DNA of 64,000 bases from Methanocaldococcus vulcanius M7 (lineage in GTDB: Archaea > AGJL01 > Methanococci > Methanococcales > Methanocaldococcaceae), in the NCBI RefSeq assembly GCF_000024625.1, contig NC_013407.1, positions 248,001 through 312,000 on the forward strand. Reading direction: 5' to 3'. A program made the translations under genes and the position numbers. The notes below the pieces were generated by a model. The model did no database searches and had not been told where the DNA came from. It saw only the letters and a program-made list of their open reading frames with translations. Shown in pieces: positions 38,045 through 47,584 of the stretch; positions within the stretch are counted from its first letter, which is position 1, and every line of letters begins with the position of its first letter.

Positions 38045-39526
38045 ATGGAAATTGGTATTTTGGATATTAAAGGATCTCTTCCACTATTTGAAGATTTCGG
38101 AGATCTTCCAACGAAGATTATTGACGAAAAAAATTTTAAGGAAATCAAAGACCTCGACTGTTTAATAATTCCTGGAGGTAGTTTAATTGAGAGTAAATCC
38201 CTAACTAACGAATTAAAAAATGAGATTTTAAATTTTGATGGGCATATAATTGGAATATGCAGTGGATTTCAAATTTTATCAAATAAAATAGATATTGGGA
38301 GAAAAAGCAACGTTCCAATAATTAAAGAAGGTTTAGGTTTGCTTGATGTTAACTTTTCGCCCTTAGTTTGCACTGACAGGGTTGAATTTAATCTAAAAAA
38401 GTCAATTTTTGGAGAAGGGGTTGGATTTGGCTTTCATTGCCACACTTATGGAAATATTGAAATATTCAATAAAAGAACTAAGATATTAACCACTTCAATT
38501 GTTAAAAAAATCGATTATAAAGTAGGCCTATCCAAAGAAATTATTTCTGGAGCTTTTAAGGGAAAAATATTTGGAACAATGGTTCATAACTTTTTAGATA
38601 ATAAATTTGTCAGAGATAATTTTTTAAAACATCTTAAAATTAGCGATGATGAAAAAGAAAAAATATTTGAAAAAAACAGAAAAATAAAGAAGGAACTAAA
38701 AATTAGATCCTTAAAAAACCAACTAACCTCTGAAATCAACATATCCAAAAATATAAACAATACTAAAAATAGAAATCTTGAAAGAGGCAAGAATAAATTA
38801 AACAATATGAAAGGTATTGTCTTGCTCTCAACATCCTCAAATTCTGGAAAAACTTTTTTGACAACTGCACTCTCAGCAAAGTTAAAAGGAAAAATCTTTG
38901 TAGCAAAAATAGGAGGAGATGTTAGAGACATTGTCCCCTCCCTCTACCTCCTAAGAGAGAAGATGACAAAATACAACAGTATAAAGATTGGAAATAGGGG
39001 CTGGGTTGATGTAGAGGAATTCTTAAACCATGTAAAAAGAGAAAATTATAATTATGTTATAATAGAAGGAGTTATGGGAGCGTTTACTGCATCATTTAAA
39101 AACATGTCCTCTTATCAAATAGTAAAAAAACTTGGATTTCCTGTCTACATAGTAAGTGCATGTAATTTAAGTGGAATGGAAGGAGCTTTTGTAGAAGCAG
39201 TTTCTTACTATCACTTATTAAAGAAAATAGGAGGAGTTAAAGTTGAGGGGATCATTTTAAACAAGATCTATGACCTGGAGATATTTAATGCATTAAAAAA
39301 TCTTGCTAAAAAGTATGGGATAAAACTTTATGGAGTTAAAAAAGTAAATAAAGAGGGGAGAGGATTAATCCCAGAAGTAGAGATTGATTATGAAGAATTT
39401 TGCAGAAGTGCATTTGAAATTGATTTAGATATAGAAATTCCAGAAATTGATTTTAATATCAAACAATTAGACAATAAAACCTTTATTGAAGAACTCGACC
39501 TTTGGATGAGATCTTTAAATTTTTAA
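38045..39526 (+). CDS. GATase-CobQ-like fusion protein with reversed domain order
   Basis: 493 residues from the ATG at 38045 behind GGTGATAAC. The N-terminal class I glutamine amidotransferase domain has LIIPGG, the nucleophile Cys72 in [10 protein letters not shown] and His181 in [10 protein letters not shown]. After a lysine-rich helix, the C-terminal domain begins near residue 255 with a P-loop, [13 protein letters not shown], and continues like CobQ/CbiA/dethiobiotin synthetase ([21 protein letters not shown]). In CobQ, CbiA and CfbB the P-loop domain comes first. It therefore looks like an ATP-dependent amidase of permuted architecture with unknown substrate. Confidence 0.8.
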   Translation: MEIGILDIKGSLPLFEDFGDLPTKIIDEKNFKEIKDLDCLIIPGGSLIESKSLTNELKNEILNFDGHIIGICSGFQILSNKIDIGRKSNVPIIKEGLGLLDVNFSPLVCTDRVEFNLKKSIFGEGVGFGFHCHTYGNIEIFNKRTKILTTSIVKKIDYKVGLSKEIISGAFKGKIFGTMVHNFLDNKFVRDNFLKHLKISDDEKEKIFEKNRKIKKELKIRSLKNQLTSEINISKNINNTKNRNLERGKNKLNNMKGIVLLSTSSNSGKTFLTTALSAKLKGKIFVAKIGGDVRDIVPSLYLLREKMTKYNSIKIGNRGWVDVEEFLNHVKRENYNYVIIEGVMGAFTASFKNMSSYQIVKKLGFPVYIVSACNLSGMEGAFVEAVSYYHLLKKIGGVKVEGIILNKIYDLEIFNALKNLAKKYGIKLYGVKKVNKEGRGLIPEVEIDYEEFCRSAFEIDLDIEIPEIDFNIKQLDNKTFIEELDLWMRSLNF

Positions 39527-39865
39527 TTCTAAATATATCTAAAACTTATTAAAACTATTACAACTTTCCAATATTATTTATGATATTATTATCAAAATTA
39601 TCGAGAGAGATTATATAAACTAAAATTATTCACAACTATAAAAAATTATAAAGGAAGAGAGAAATTAGATATTTATTAGGCAAATATTAAAATTGTTAAA
39701 GTGTTAGTTATGTTTTAAGTTTATTGGTGTGTGATATGATGGGCATATGACCTTATATCAACATATCAAACATACATTAAATTTATACAAATTTATATAT
39801 TAAAATTATTTCAAGTCAGTTTATTATGTGGAGTTTAGATTTATTTTATGAACGAGGGATTAACA
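39527..39865. other. Intergenic gap, nothing recognised
   Basis: 339 AT-rich bases upstream of the DUF373 gene. TATA-like stretches occur near 39785-39805. No RNA-like island. Confidence 0.4.
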
Positions 39866-40939
39866 ATGCAAAAAGAAAATGTGAAAAATTATCTCGTTCT
39901 TATTGTTGATATTGATGACGATGTTGGTAGAAAAGCAGGTCTAAAAACCCCAATATTGGGAAGAGAAGAGAACATAAAAGCACTGATAAAGCTTGGATTA
40001 GCAGATCCCGGAGATAGTGATGTTAATGCGATTCTTGGAGGAGTTAAAATATATGATGAGTTAAAAGCAAGTGGAAAGGACGTTGAAATAGCTACGATTT
40101 CTGGAGATGTTGATGTTGAATCAGAAAAATGTGCTTTGAGAGTAAAGGAACAGATCGATTTTCTAACATACTTATACAATCCTGATTTCATTTACCTTGT
40201 TTCAGATGGAAAAGAAGATGAAATGATCTTAAAATACTTAGAATCAAAAAATATCTTTGTTTGGAAGAAGAGAATAATTGTAAAACAAAGTGAGACATTA
40301 GAATCCACATATTATTTAATTCAAGAATTTATTAAAAAGACGATGGAAGAATATATTCCTCTAATTCTAACGTTTATTGGGTTTTCTTTGTTGTTGTATG
40401 CTGTGTTTGCAGACATTGGTTGGAGAATAGTTGTTGGATTGATCGGATTGTATATCTTATCAGAAGGCGTTGGAGTTAGAAAAACACTGATGGAAAAAAT
40501 GAAGAAAAAAGAAGAGTTCAGCGTTGGGAGAGTTTTTCCAATATCTGCAATTATTGCAGTATTTGTTCTAATCATTGGGCTTACATACTCTATCAGTTCT
40601 TCTCGGCTTACATCCCCTAACGAATTTATAGGAGAATTTCTACTCCATTTTGTAAATTCACTGGTCCTCTCATTAATAATATTAACAGTTGGAAAGTTTG
40701 TTGATACAGTTATTCACTCAGAGGAAGGGATCTTAGAAATCTTTAAAAAGTATTTCTTCTATTTGATATGTATATTCGTTGCTCGTGAATTAATAATCAC
40801 GGGAGGAAACTACTTACTTGGAAATATTGGCTTTATATCATTCGTTGTCTATATTATAATATATATCTCTATAACTATAATTCTTTCAGTAATACTCTTT
40901 ACAAAATCAAACAAAAATAACAAAAAAGACACGCAGTAA
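39866..40939 (+). CDS. DUF373 family membrane protein
   Basis: 357 residues from the ATG at 39866, behind GAGGGATTA. The soluble N-terminal domain (about 1-150) carries LVLIVDIDDDVGRKAGLKTP and LADPGDSDVNAILGGVKIY, typical of DUF373. The C-terminal half has about six membrane spans. Family function unknown. It precedes corA and srp19 with an 80-base gap, but no functional link is evident. Confidence 0.88.
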   Translation: MQKENVKNYLVLIVDIDDDVGRKAGLKTPILGREENIKALIKLGLADPGDSDVNAILGGVKIYDELKASGKDVEIATISGDVDVESEKCALRVKEQIDFLTYLYNPDFIYLVSDGKEDEMILKYLESKNIFVWKKRIIVKQSETLESTYYLIQEFIKKTMEEYIPLILTFIGFSLLLYAVFADIGWRIVVGLIGLYILSEGVGVRKTLMEKMKKKEEFSVGRVFPISAIIAVFVLIIGLTYSISSSRLTSPNEFIGEFLLHFVNSLVLSLIILTVGKFVDTVIHSEEGILEIFKKYFFYLICIFVARELIITGGNYLLGNIGFISFVVYIIIYISITIILSVILFTKSNKNNKKDTQ

Positions 40940-41021
40940 AAAACAGTAAAAAAGAGTTAAATCATTAAATTTTAAAAATAAATAGATGAAAAGGAGAAAA
41001 TAACTAAATTAAAGGGCTAAT

Positions 41022-41975
41022 ATGATTACAGTAATTGCAATAACAAAAGACAATAGAATTGAAGAACCAAAACTTGATGAATTAAAATTCGAAGATTATA
41101 AACTAATTTGGATTGACTGCTATGACCCAAAAGATGAAGAACTATATAAACTATCAAAAAAGATCAACATTCCAACTATGGATTTACAAATTGGTTTAGA
41201 TGAACAGGAAATTCCAAGGGTAGAGGAGGATGAGGACTTCTATTTAATAATCTATAAAGCACCTCTCTTTGAAGAGGATATAACCACTACATCACTTGGG
41301 ATATTTATAAAAGAAAACGTTTTATTAACAATTCATACAGATAAAATAAAAGCAATTGGTCGACTACATAAACTCATCTCAACAAAAAAACCAACTACAA
41401 TATTTGAAAGAGGAATCGGTTTTCTACTCTATCACATCCTAAACGAAATCACAAGAAGTTATTCGAGGATATTAATGAATTTAGAGGATGAGTTAGAGGA
41501 ATTAGAGGATAGATTACTTGAAGGATACGATAGAGAGGTTATGGAGAAAATACTTGGTTTAAGAAAAACTTTGGTCTACTTTCACAAGTCCTTAATTGCT
41601 AATAGGGATGTTTTAGTTTTATTAAAAAGAAAATATTTACCAATAACTACAAAAGAAGACAGAGAGAACTTTGAAGACCTATACTACGACACACTACAAC
41701 TTATAGACATGTCTGCCACATACAGAGAAGTTTTAACGTCTATGATGGACATTACCCTGTCATTAGAAAATATAAAAATGAATCAAATAATGAAAATATT
41801 AACGATGGTTACAACGATATTTGCAGTTCCAATGTGGATAACTGGAATATATGGGATGAATTTTTCATACTTGCCACTGGCAAACAATCCAGAAGGATTC
41901 TGGCTGATCCTTGCCCTTATGGTTATAATAATAATGACATTTGTTTACATATTCAGAAGATCCGGATGGTTATGA
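41022..41975 (+). CDS. corA: CorA-type magnesium/cobalt transporter
   Basis: 317 residues. A large cytoplasmic N-terminal domain precedes two C-terminal membrane segments. The first ends in the YGMNF signature (GMN motif), and the short loop FSYLPLANNPEGFW leads to the second. The last residues, RRSGWL, form the basic tail. CorA pentamers mediate Mg2+ uptake. The gene ends nine bases before srp19. Confidence 0.95.
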   Translation: MITVIAITKDNRIEEPKLDELKFEDYKLIWIDCYDPKDEELYKLSKKINIPTMDLQIGLDEQEIPRVEEDEDFYLIIYKAPLFEEDITTTSLGIFIKENVLLTIHTDKIKAIGRLHKLISTKKPTTIFERGIGFLLYHILNEITRSYSRILMNLEDELEELEDRLLEGYDREVMEKILGLRKTLVYFHKSLIANRDVLVLLKRKYLPITTKEDRENFEDLYYDTLQLIDMSATYREVLTSMMDITLSLENIKMNQIMKILTMVTTIFAVPMWITGIYGMNFSYLPLANNPEGFWLILALMVIIIMTFVYIFRRSGWL

Positions 41976-41984
41976 GGGATAAAT

Positions 41985-42242
41985 ATGATCATATGGCCTG
42001 CATATATTGACAGAAAGAAGAGTAGAAGAGAAGGTCGAAAAGTGCCAAAGAACTTGGCAATAGAGAACGTGAAATTAAAAGATATTGAAAAAGCATTGAA
42101 AAAACTCGGTTTACAACCAAAAACATACAAAACTAAAAAATATCCAAGACAACATTGGGATATGTGTGGATGTGTCGAGGTTGATTATAACGGCAATAAG
42201 TTAAAATTATTAAAAGAGATCTGCAAAACAATAAAGGAATAA
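41985..42242 (+). CDS. srp19: Signal recognition particle protein SRP19
   Basis: 85 residues. The opening IIWPAYIDRKKSRREGRKVP and the RQHWDMCGCVEVDY stretch are typical of SRP19, which binds the tips of helices 6 and 8 of SRP RNA (gene at 9639-9964) and allows SRP54 to join. The ATG follows GAGGGATAAAT, nine bases after corA, so the two are probably co-transcribed, as in M. jannaschii MJ1033-MJ1034. Confidence 0.95.
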   Translation: MIIWPAYIDRKKSRREGRKVPKNLAIENVKLKDIEKALKKLGLQPKTYKTKKYPRQHWDMCGCVEVDYNGNKLKLLKEICKTIKE

Positions 42243-42372
42243 CTACTAAAAAAATAAAAGAATCAGATAATATATATGTGGAATAAAAGATAAAAAGTTA
42301 AAATTATGTTAAAATGATAATATAAATAATTAAAAAGATATAAAATAAGATAAGCTTATTAATATATTTGGA

Positions 42373-43206
42373 TTATTCTGGCTTCTCCATTAACGCTTTT
42401 TTGTTCAACCTTTTACCTTCTGGATGATGTGGTTTTCTACTAACTGAATCATTGGCTTTTTCTAACTCTCTCGCTTCGTCTACCAACTTAGCAGCATACC
42501 TTATCATTTCATGGGCTGAGGCAACAATTGGAATATATTTCTCTGCCTCTTTTGTCATGAAACAGCCCTTAACATCAACATCTCCAACTTTCTCAGCTAT
42601 AACAAAGGCCGCCATTGCCTTTGCCTTTGCGTAAGGGTTGGTAAATTCCATTGCTTCAACTGCCTTCTGCTCATTGATTACGATTTTTGGCAATTCTATC
42701 TCTTTACCCTCTTTAACTGCATCGATCATCTTATCTATTGCTTCCTGAACTACTCTTAAAGCTCCCGTTCCTGCCAAAACTCTTAAAACATCTGAGTTAA
42801 ATAGAGCCATCTCTACAGGATCTAAAAACTCTCTTCTCGCACCAATCATCGGATCGCACTTAATAATTATGTATCCTAAACCCTGCTGTTCCATCTCATC
42901 TTTAACTCTCAAACCAGGAGCATCTCCAATAATAACCGCAGGAATTCCACTCTCACTTAAAATTTCTCTTGCTTTTTTTGGTCCAGGAGCTCCAGGATTT
43001 GGACCTATATATATTATAAAGTCCGGCTTAACTTCTTCCACCATTTTTTTAGTAACCTCTTCCACTGACTCTGGATCCATCTTTGCCCCACTACCTAAGA
43101 CCCTAACCGCAATATCTTTCCTATCTGCTCTCTCATCTAATGCCAAGTCCACAACAGGAGACATTCCTATATTTCCACACTTTATTATACCTATTTTAAC
43201 TACCAA
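42373..43206 (-). CDS. mtd: F420-dependent methylene-tetrahydromethanopterin dehydrogenase
   Basis: 277 residues. The N-terminus VVKIGIIKCGNIGMSPVVDL and the stretch YIGPNPGAPGPKKAREIL are Mtd signatures. Mtd oxidises or reduces methenyl/methylene-H4MPT with coenzyme F420 in the CO2-to-methane pathway. The start is TTG at 43206, behind GGGGTGATAC. In methanogens its expression often responds to hydrogen supply; a palindrome upstream (43288-43301) could serve regulation. Confidence 0.97.
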   Translation of the reverse strand: MVVKIGIIKCGNIGMSPVVDLALDERADRKDIAVRVLGSGAKMDPESVEEVTKKMVEEVKPDFIIYIGPNPGAPGPKKAREILSESGIPAVIIGDAPGLRVKDEMEQQGLGYIIIKCDPMIGARREFLDPVEMALFNSDVLRVLAGTGALRVVQEAIDKMIDAVKEGKEIELPKIVINEQKAVEAMEFTNPYAKAKAMAAFVIAEKVGDVDVKGCFMTKEAEKYIPIVASAHEMIRYAAKLVDEARELEKANDSVSRKPHHPEGKRLNKKALMEKPE

Positions 43207-43287
43207 AGTATCACCCCAAGTTTGGTTAATTGATTATCTAATAGTAGATATTAATTATTTTTTACACTTTTAGAATAAATACTTTAC

Positions 43288-43301
43288 CAACCAATTGGTT
43301 G
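43288..43301. promoter_or_regulatory. Perfect 14-base palindrome in the mtd promoter region
   Basis: CAACCAATTGGTTG is fully self-complementary. It lies 82-95 bases upstream of the mtd start and directly downstream of a minus-strand TTATATAT element (43303-43310), i.e. between a likely TATA box and transcription start. That is a suitable site for a repressor. The ZIP transporter gene lies on the other side, so it could regulate either. Confidence 0.45.
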
Positions 43302-43530
43302 ATATATAATGTTATGATTAATCCTCATTAAAAATAATATGTATTGTTTTTATTTACGTATGATATTAGAAAATCTAATATTAACGTTAAATAAAAATCA
43401 TAAAATCAAATACTGAAATAAAAGGATGAAATCTAATAATTAAAAAATCAAAAATCCAATAATAAACTAAAAACAATTATTAAATAATAATTAAAGGTTT
43501 CTAAAATTATTTGACTAATTGGTGAGGAGT

Positions 43531-44226
43531 ATGAACCAAATTCCTTTATTTATTGCTGTATTATGTTTCTTTGTAATGATAATAGGAGAGATATTGGCTT
43601 ATCGATCAGTTCCAATTAAATACAAGTATGAGTTTGAGGCAATTTCTTTCGGATTTATACTTGGAGTTTCAACCCTAATTCTAATTCCAAAAGCATATTT
43701 TAAGATGTATGCAATTTATGTGATTTTTGGATGTATTTTTGTTTACCTTATAGAAAAATACCTTTCTTTTTGCCCAATGTCAAAAAAATATTGCTTAGAT
43801 TGCAACAACTTGGAATTAAAAAATATTAAGTATATATATCCAATTTCATTTTTTATACATACGTTTATAGATGGCGTAGTTATCGCAGTATCTTATATAA
43901 GCAAAATAGGTCTTCCCCTATATCTTGCAATACTAATGCATAAATTTCCAGCAGGATTCGTTTTGATCTCTCCTCTTAAAGGAGTTTATCGAAATCCTCT
44001 CTCTATTGGAATCATTATATCATTAGGAACTATTTTCGGAACAATATTTGGATTAGTAGTTCTAAATAGCATAGATCCAAAAATATTACTTGCATTTTCT
44101 GGAGGGGTGTTTTTAGGGGCTTTTCTAATGCTTGTTCCACATATTTATGAACATAAAAAAGAAAAAACATTAACTTACCTTCTTTTTGGTTATTCTCTTG
44201 CAGGCCTTATTAGTATTTTTAGCTAA
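43531..44226 (+). CDS. ZIP family divalent metal transporter
   Basis: 231 residues with about seven hydrophobic segments. The family histidine motifs are FFIHTFIDGVVIAV and LAILMHKFPAGFVLI. The last segments have AFSGGVFLGAFLMLVPHIYEH. A Cys-rich loop (CPMSKKYCLDC) may bind metal. The ATG at 43531 follows GGTGAGGAGT. It likely imports zinc or iron. Confidence 0.85.
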   Translation: MNQIPLFIAVLCFFVMIIGEILAYRSVPIKYKYEFEAISFGFILGVSTLILIPKAYFKMYAIYVIFGCIFVYLIEKYLSFCPMSKKYCLDCNNLELKNIKYIYPISFFIHTFIDGVVIAVSYISKIGLPLYLAILMHKFPAGFVLISPLKGVYRNPLSIGIIISLGTIFGTIFGLVVLNSIDPKILLAFSGGVFLGAFLMLVPHIYEHKKEKTLTYLLFGYSLAGLISIFS

Positions 44227-44287
44227 ACCTATCAAAATATGAAAATAAATGGAACAATTATAAAAAACTAAAAATAAACTATAACAG

Positions 44288-44962
44288 TTATTTCATCATT
44301 TCTAAAAAATTTAAAACCTCTTCCCTATTTGGAAAGATTGGGAAACCAATAATTATATCATTGTTATTTTTTATAGCATCGATATTCTCTTTATCGTTTA
44401 GTGATAAAATAAACTTTTCCCAATTACCATGATAGTTTTTTCTTCTCTTTAAATAGCCCTTCATCAATGTTAACACCGAATTATTAATGTCTTTGGCAAA
44501 GGGAACATATATTGCCTTTTTTGAAGATAAGGTTAATCCTTGCCCATATATATAATAAGAAACAAGATCGTTATCCTCCACAATATTTTTAACTAACTGT
44601 TCAACCCCCTCGGTTCCTACCCAAACGTCAACATCATATTCCAATGCTTTTTCAATAACCTCTAAAATTCGATTATTTTTATACTTTTTCTCTCTCTCAC
44701 TTAGGTAGTAACTATTTCCTAAAACTATGCATTGTATAAAATTATAAGATCCATATAACTCCACCAATCTAAACGCGTTTTCTCTTTTTGCCTGAATTGT
44801 CATAACTACGTTTGAGAGTTTGTCCAACTTTTCAAGTATATCCTCATCAGTTATTATATTGTTTTCCGCATCTATTACGTAATAATCAAAATATTTCCGA
44901 ACAAATTTTCCAAAATTTAAAATATCTTTTATTTTGCTTGGTTTTACTGCAATTCCCAACAT
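44288..44962 (-). CDS. Methanogen hypothetical protein, possibly luciferase-like barrel
   Basis: 224 residues from the ATG at 44962, behind GGGTGGTTAT. The order of beta-alpha units (MLGIAVKPSKIKDILNF, YYVIDAENN, NVVMTIQAKRENAF, VDVWVGTEGVEQLVK, IIIGFPIFPNREEVLNFLEM) suggests a TIM barrel like F420-dependent luciferase-type enzymes, but no cofactor motif is clear. It stands alone next to the CRISPR leader. Confidence 0.6.
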   Translation of the reverse strand: MLGIAVKPSKIKDILNFGKFVRKYFDYYVIDAENNIITDEDILEKLDKLSNVVMTIQAKRENAFRLVELYGSYNFIQCIVLGNSYYLSEREKKYKNNRILEVIEKALEYDVDVWVGTEGVEQLVKNIVEDNDLVSYYIYGQGLTLSSKKAIYVPFAKDINNSVLTLMKGYLKRRKNYHGNWEKFILSLNDKENIDAIKNNNDIIIGFPIFPNREEVLNFLEMMK

Positions 44963-45033
44963 ATAACCACCCACTACATTGAAAGAATTTATTTTAATTT
45001 TATTTTTAATATATAAAAAATTGATTTCATAAC

Positions 45034-45400
45034 TATTTATCTTGTTGTTTATTTTTATTTTTTTGATTTTTAGGTTTTTGGTTTAGATTTTTGTTTTTTA
45101 TTTGGTTTTAGTTGGTTTCTAAGGGGTGGTTTGTTTTATTGTTTTGTATATTTGGATGTGTTTGATTATGGAGTTTTTTTGAAGTTTTTAGTTATTTGTA
45201 GTTGTTTTTAGAAATCCACGGTTGATTAAGTGTGTTTTATGTTTTTATTTTCTGTTTATTGTTATTTTTTAAATAAAAGTTTGAATTGTTTTGTTAAAAG
45301 GTTTATAAAGGAAAGGGGTTATCTATGGGTAGAAATTTTATAGTGTAGAAAAATATAAATATCAGTAAAAATATTATAATGAAATAAGGAAAATTACCCT
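45034..45400 (+). promoter_or_regulatory. CRISPR leader, left array
   Basis: 367 bases of T-rich DNA that end in AAATTACCCT exactly at the first repeat. The same sequence in inverted orientation is the leader of the right array (52283-52650). By eye the two differ at only about four positions. CRISPR leaders promote array transcription and mark the site of spacer insertion. Confidence 0.85.
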
Positions 45401-46444
45401 ATTAAAATCAGCACAGATCGTGATGGAAACTATAACTAAAAGTTGGATTATGGTATCCTCTTGCAATTAAAATCAGCACAGATCGTGATGGAAACTTATT
45501 ATTACCTATTCTAATACAGTATGATGTTTTAGTATCATTAAAATCAGCACAGATCGTGATGGAAACTAATTTACTCCCAGCATTGTTCTGATTGCAAAAT
45601 GTGTTTTATTAAAATCAGCACAGATCGTGATGGAAACTCACGATGAGATATGGAGCAAAATTTATCTTTTTTATATTTTATTAAAATCAGCACAGATCGT
45701 GATGGAAACTTTACTTAATCGTCTTAATGCCTCTTCAACTTCTCTATTAAAATCAGCACAGATCGTGATGGAAACTTCTCTTTTTTATCCAAATAATCTT
45801 TTAGCATTATTAAAATCAGCACGGATCGTGATGGAAACAACTATCAACTGAATTATATTGGGTATATAGACGAGTGATTAAAATCAGCACGGATCGTGAT
45901 GGAAACAAATAACTAAAAGATCGGAAAGAGAAGTTGAAGAGGATTAAAATCAGCACGGATCGTGATGGAAACTCAATAGACGATATTATAAACAACAGCA
46001 ATCAAACAGCAAATTAAAATCAGCACGGATCGTGATGGAAACTTGATAATGATGATAGGAGTTTGTTAAATGTAGATGATTAAAATCAGCACGGATCGTG
46101 ATGGAAACTTTATATTGTTTCTTTCACAATACACACAATTATCAGTCGATTAAAATCAGCACGGATCGTGATGGAAACAACAACTGCTGCTTTTATTCCA
46201 TTTTTTTCAATTACTATTAAAATCAGCACGGATCGTGATGGAAACCGCAGATAGATTTGTATTAATGTCAGCAACAATATCAATTAAAATCAGCACGGAT
46301 CGTGATGGAAACTCCAATATGTAAAACTCTGTTAAGTTTGTTAAATCATTAAAATCAGCACGGATCGTGATGGAAACCTAAAACAAACTCTTTCCCAACT
46401 AACTTTTCAGCAAAATTAAAATCAGCACGGATCGTGATAGAAAC
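45401..46444 (+). CRISPR. CRISPR array, 16 repeats / 15 spacers
   Basis: Thirty-base repeats begin ATTAAAATCAG and end GATGGAAAC, at 45401, 45466, 45537, 45608, 45680, 45746, 45809, 45877, 45943, 46013, 46079, 46149, 46216, 46283, 46348 and 46415. Spacers are 33-42 bases. The first six repeats have CACAGATCGTG in the centre; the other ten have CACGGATCGTG, which forms a perfect 4-bp stem. The last repeat has one further change (GATAGAAAC). The leader lies to the left, so transcription is rightward. A short frame at 45627 and one at 45816 within the array are not genes. Confidence 0.98.
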
Positions 46445-46484
46445 CTACCAAAATAAGGATTTACTTTAACAACTTGATTTTAAA

Positions 46485-46513
46485 ATTAAAATGTCCTGTG
46501 ATGGGAAGATTTC
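46485..46513 (+). repeat. Degenerate terminal CRISPR repeat
   Basis: ATTAAAATGTCC followed by TGTGATGGGAAG resembles the array repeat. It lies 40 bases (one spacer length) after the last intact repeat, so it marks the old, leader-distal end of the array. Confidence 0.65.
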
Positions 46514-46716
46514 TATTTTATAAGTTCCAACTCTTCACTAAATAACATAATACTCTTTTAACTTTAAATTAATCGATGGGATTTTTCTGATAAAAAGTTT
46601 TTAAAAGAGGTTATCTTTAAAATAACAAGAGCTGCTTTTATACCCGTTAAACACAAGATTTATATTATAAACTAAACTTACCTTTACATAAACAAATTAT
46701 TAAAAGCGGGATTTTT

Positions 46717-47580
46717 ATGATAGTTTTAAGAAATGAAATTTGCGATAAATTGGAAAAAATAGTTAAAAATTTAAAATTTGTAAGGCATTGCATTGGTTGT
46801 GAGGGTATAAATTTAGAAATAGAGGATCCTCATCATCACCCCTCCATAGAACTAACTCAAAAGTGCAATCTAAATTGTATATACTGCTATTCACGATTAA
46901 AGAGTATAAAAAGCGGAATATATGGAAATCTTGATGAAGCAGAGGCATTAACAATATCTCAGTATGGAGAACCATTATTAGATTTAGAAGGTGTTAAAAA
47001 AGCCATAGAGTTTGGAAAAGATTTAGGACTTAGGGTTGATTTACAAACGAACGGAATTTTATTAAATGAAGAAATTATAAAAGAACTCAGAGATTTAGGT
47101 TTAGATTTAATAATGATCAGTTTAAGCTCATTTGATAATGAAAAATACAAATTATTGACTGGAAAATATTATTTGGATAGGGTGGTAAATAATATAAAGA
47201 TTGCTTCAAAGTATTTGCATACAATAGTTAGATCTATATACATTCCAGGATTTAACGATAAAGATCTTTTAAATCTCTCTAAGGAACTCAATAATTACGT
47301 TGATGAAATAATGGTGCATCAACTTATTTCATACAAGGAAAATGAAAACCTTTTAAAGAACGTTGGAATAGATCTGAACAATTTGGGAAGAATTAAAGAT
47401 TTGTTATTAATAGTTGATGAAATGCAAAAAAATGCTCCAAAAATCAAAAATATTACCATTAAAGGATGCTTATTGGCACAATTAAAAGATATGGATGGTT
47501 TTATATTGAACAACGTAAATTATGATGTTTTTTCTGAAGTTCCAGATATTAAAAGAGAGTATAAGCCGCTACCTTGGTGA
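46717..47580 (+). CDS. Radical SAM protein
   Basis: 287 residues. The cluster motif CNLNCIYCYSR (CxxxCxxC) lies after a Cys pair in HCIGCEGI. The core has ISQYGEPLL, VDLQTNGILL and IMISLSS. A short C-terminal region contains one more Cys (IKGCLLAQ). The substrate is unknown. The ATG follows AGCGGGATTTTT. Its TGA overlaps the ribosome binding site of the PHP/intein gene four bases downstream, so the two are co-expressed. Confidence 0.85.
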   Translation: MIVLRNEICDKLEKIVKNLKFVRHCIGCEGINLEIEDPHHHPSIELTQKCNLNCIYCYSRLKSIKSGIYGNLDEAEALTISQYGEPLLDLEGVKKAIEFGKDLGLRVDLQTNGILLNEEIIKELRDLGLDLIMISLSSFDNEKYKLLTGKYYLDRVVNNIKIASKYLHTIVRSIYIPGFNDKDLLNLSKELNNYVDEIMVHQLISYKENENLLKNVGIDLNNLGRIKDLLLIVDEMQKNAPKIKNITIKGCLLAQLKDMDGFILNNVNYDVFSEVPDIKREYKPLPW

Positions 47581-47584
47581 TTAT

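Noticed and set aside
37336-38148. 270-residue version of the voltage-gated channel
   Set aside because: The extra N-terminal part overlaps the divergent GATase gene and is not like the family; the ATG at 37965 gives the known 209-residue size.
45627-46001. Frames of 61-74 codons with a repeated LKSAQIVMET or ILI peptide
   Set aside because: They are translations of CRISPR repeats.
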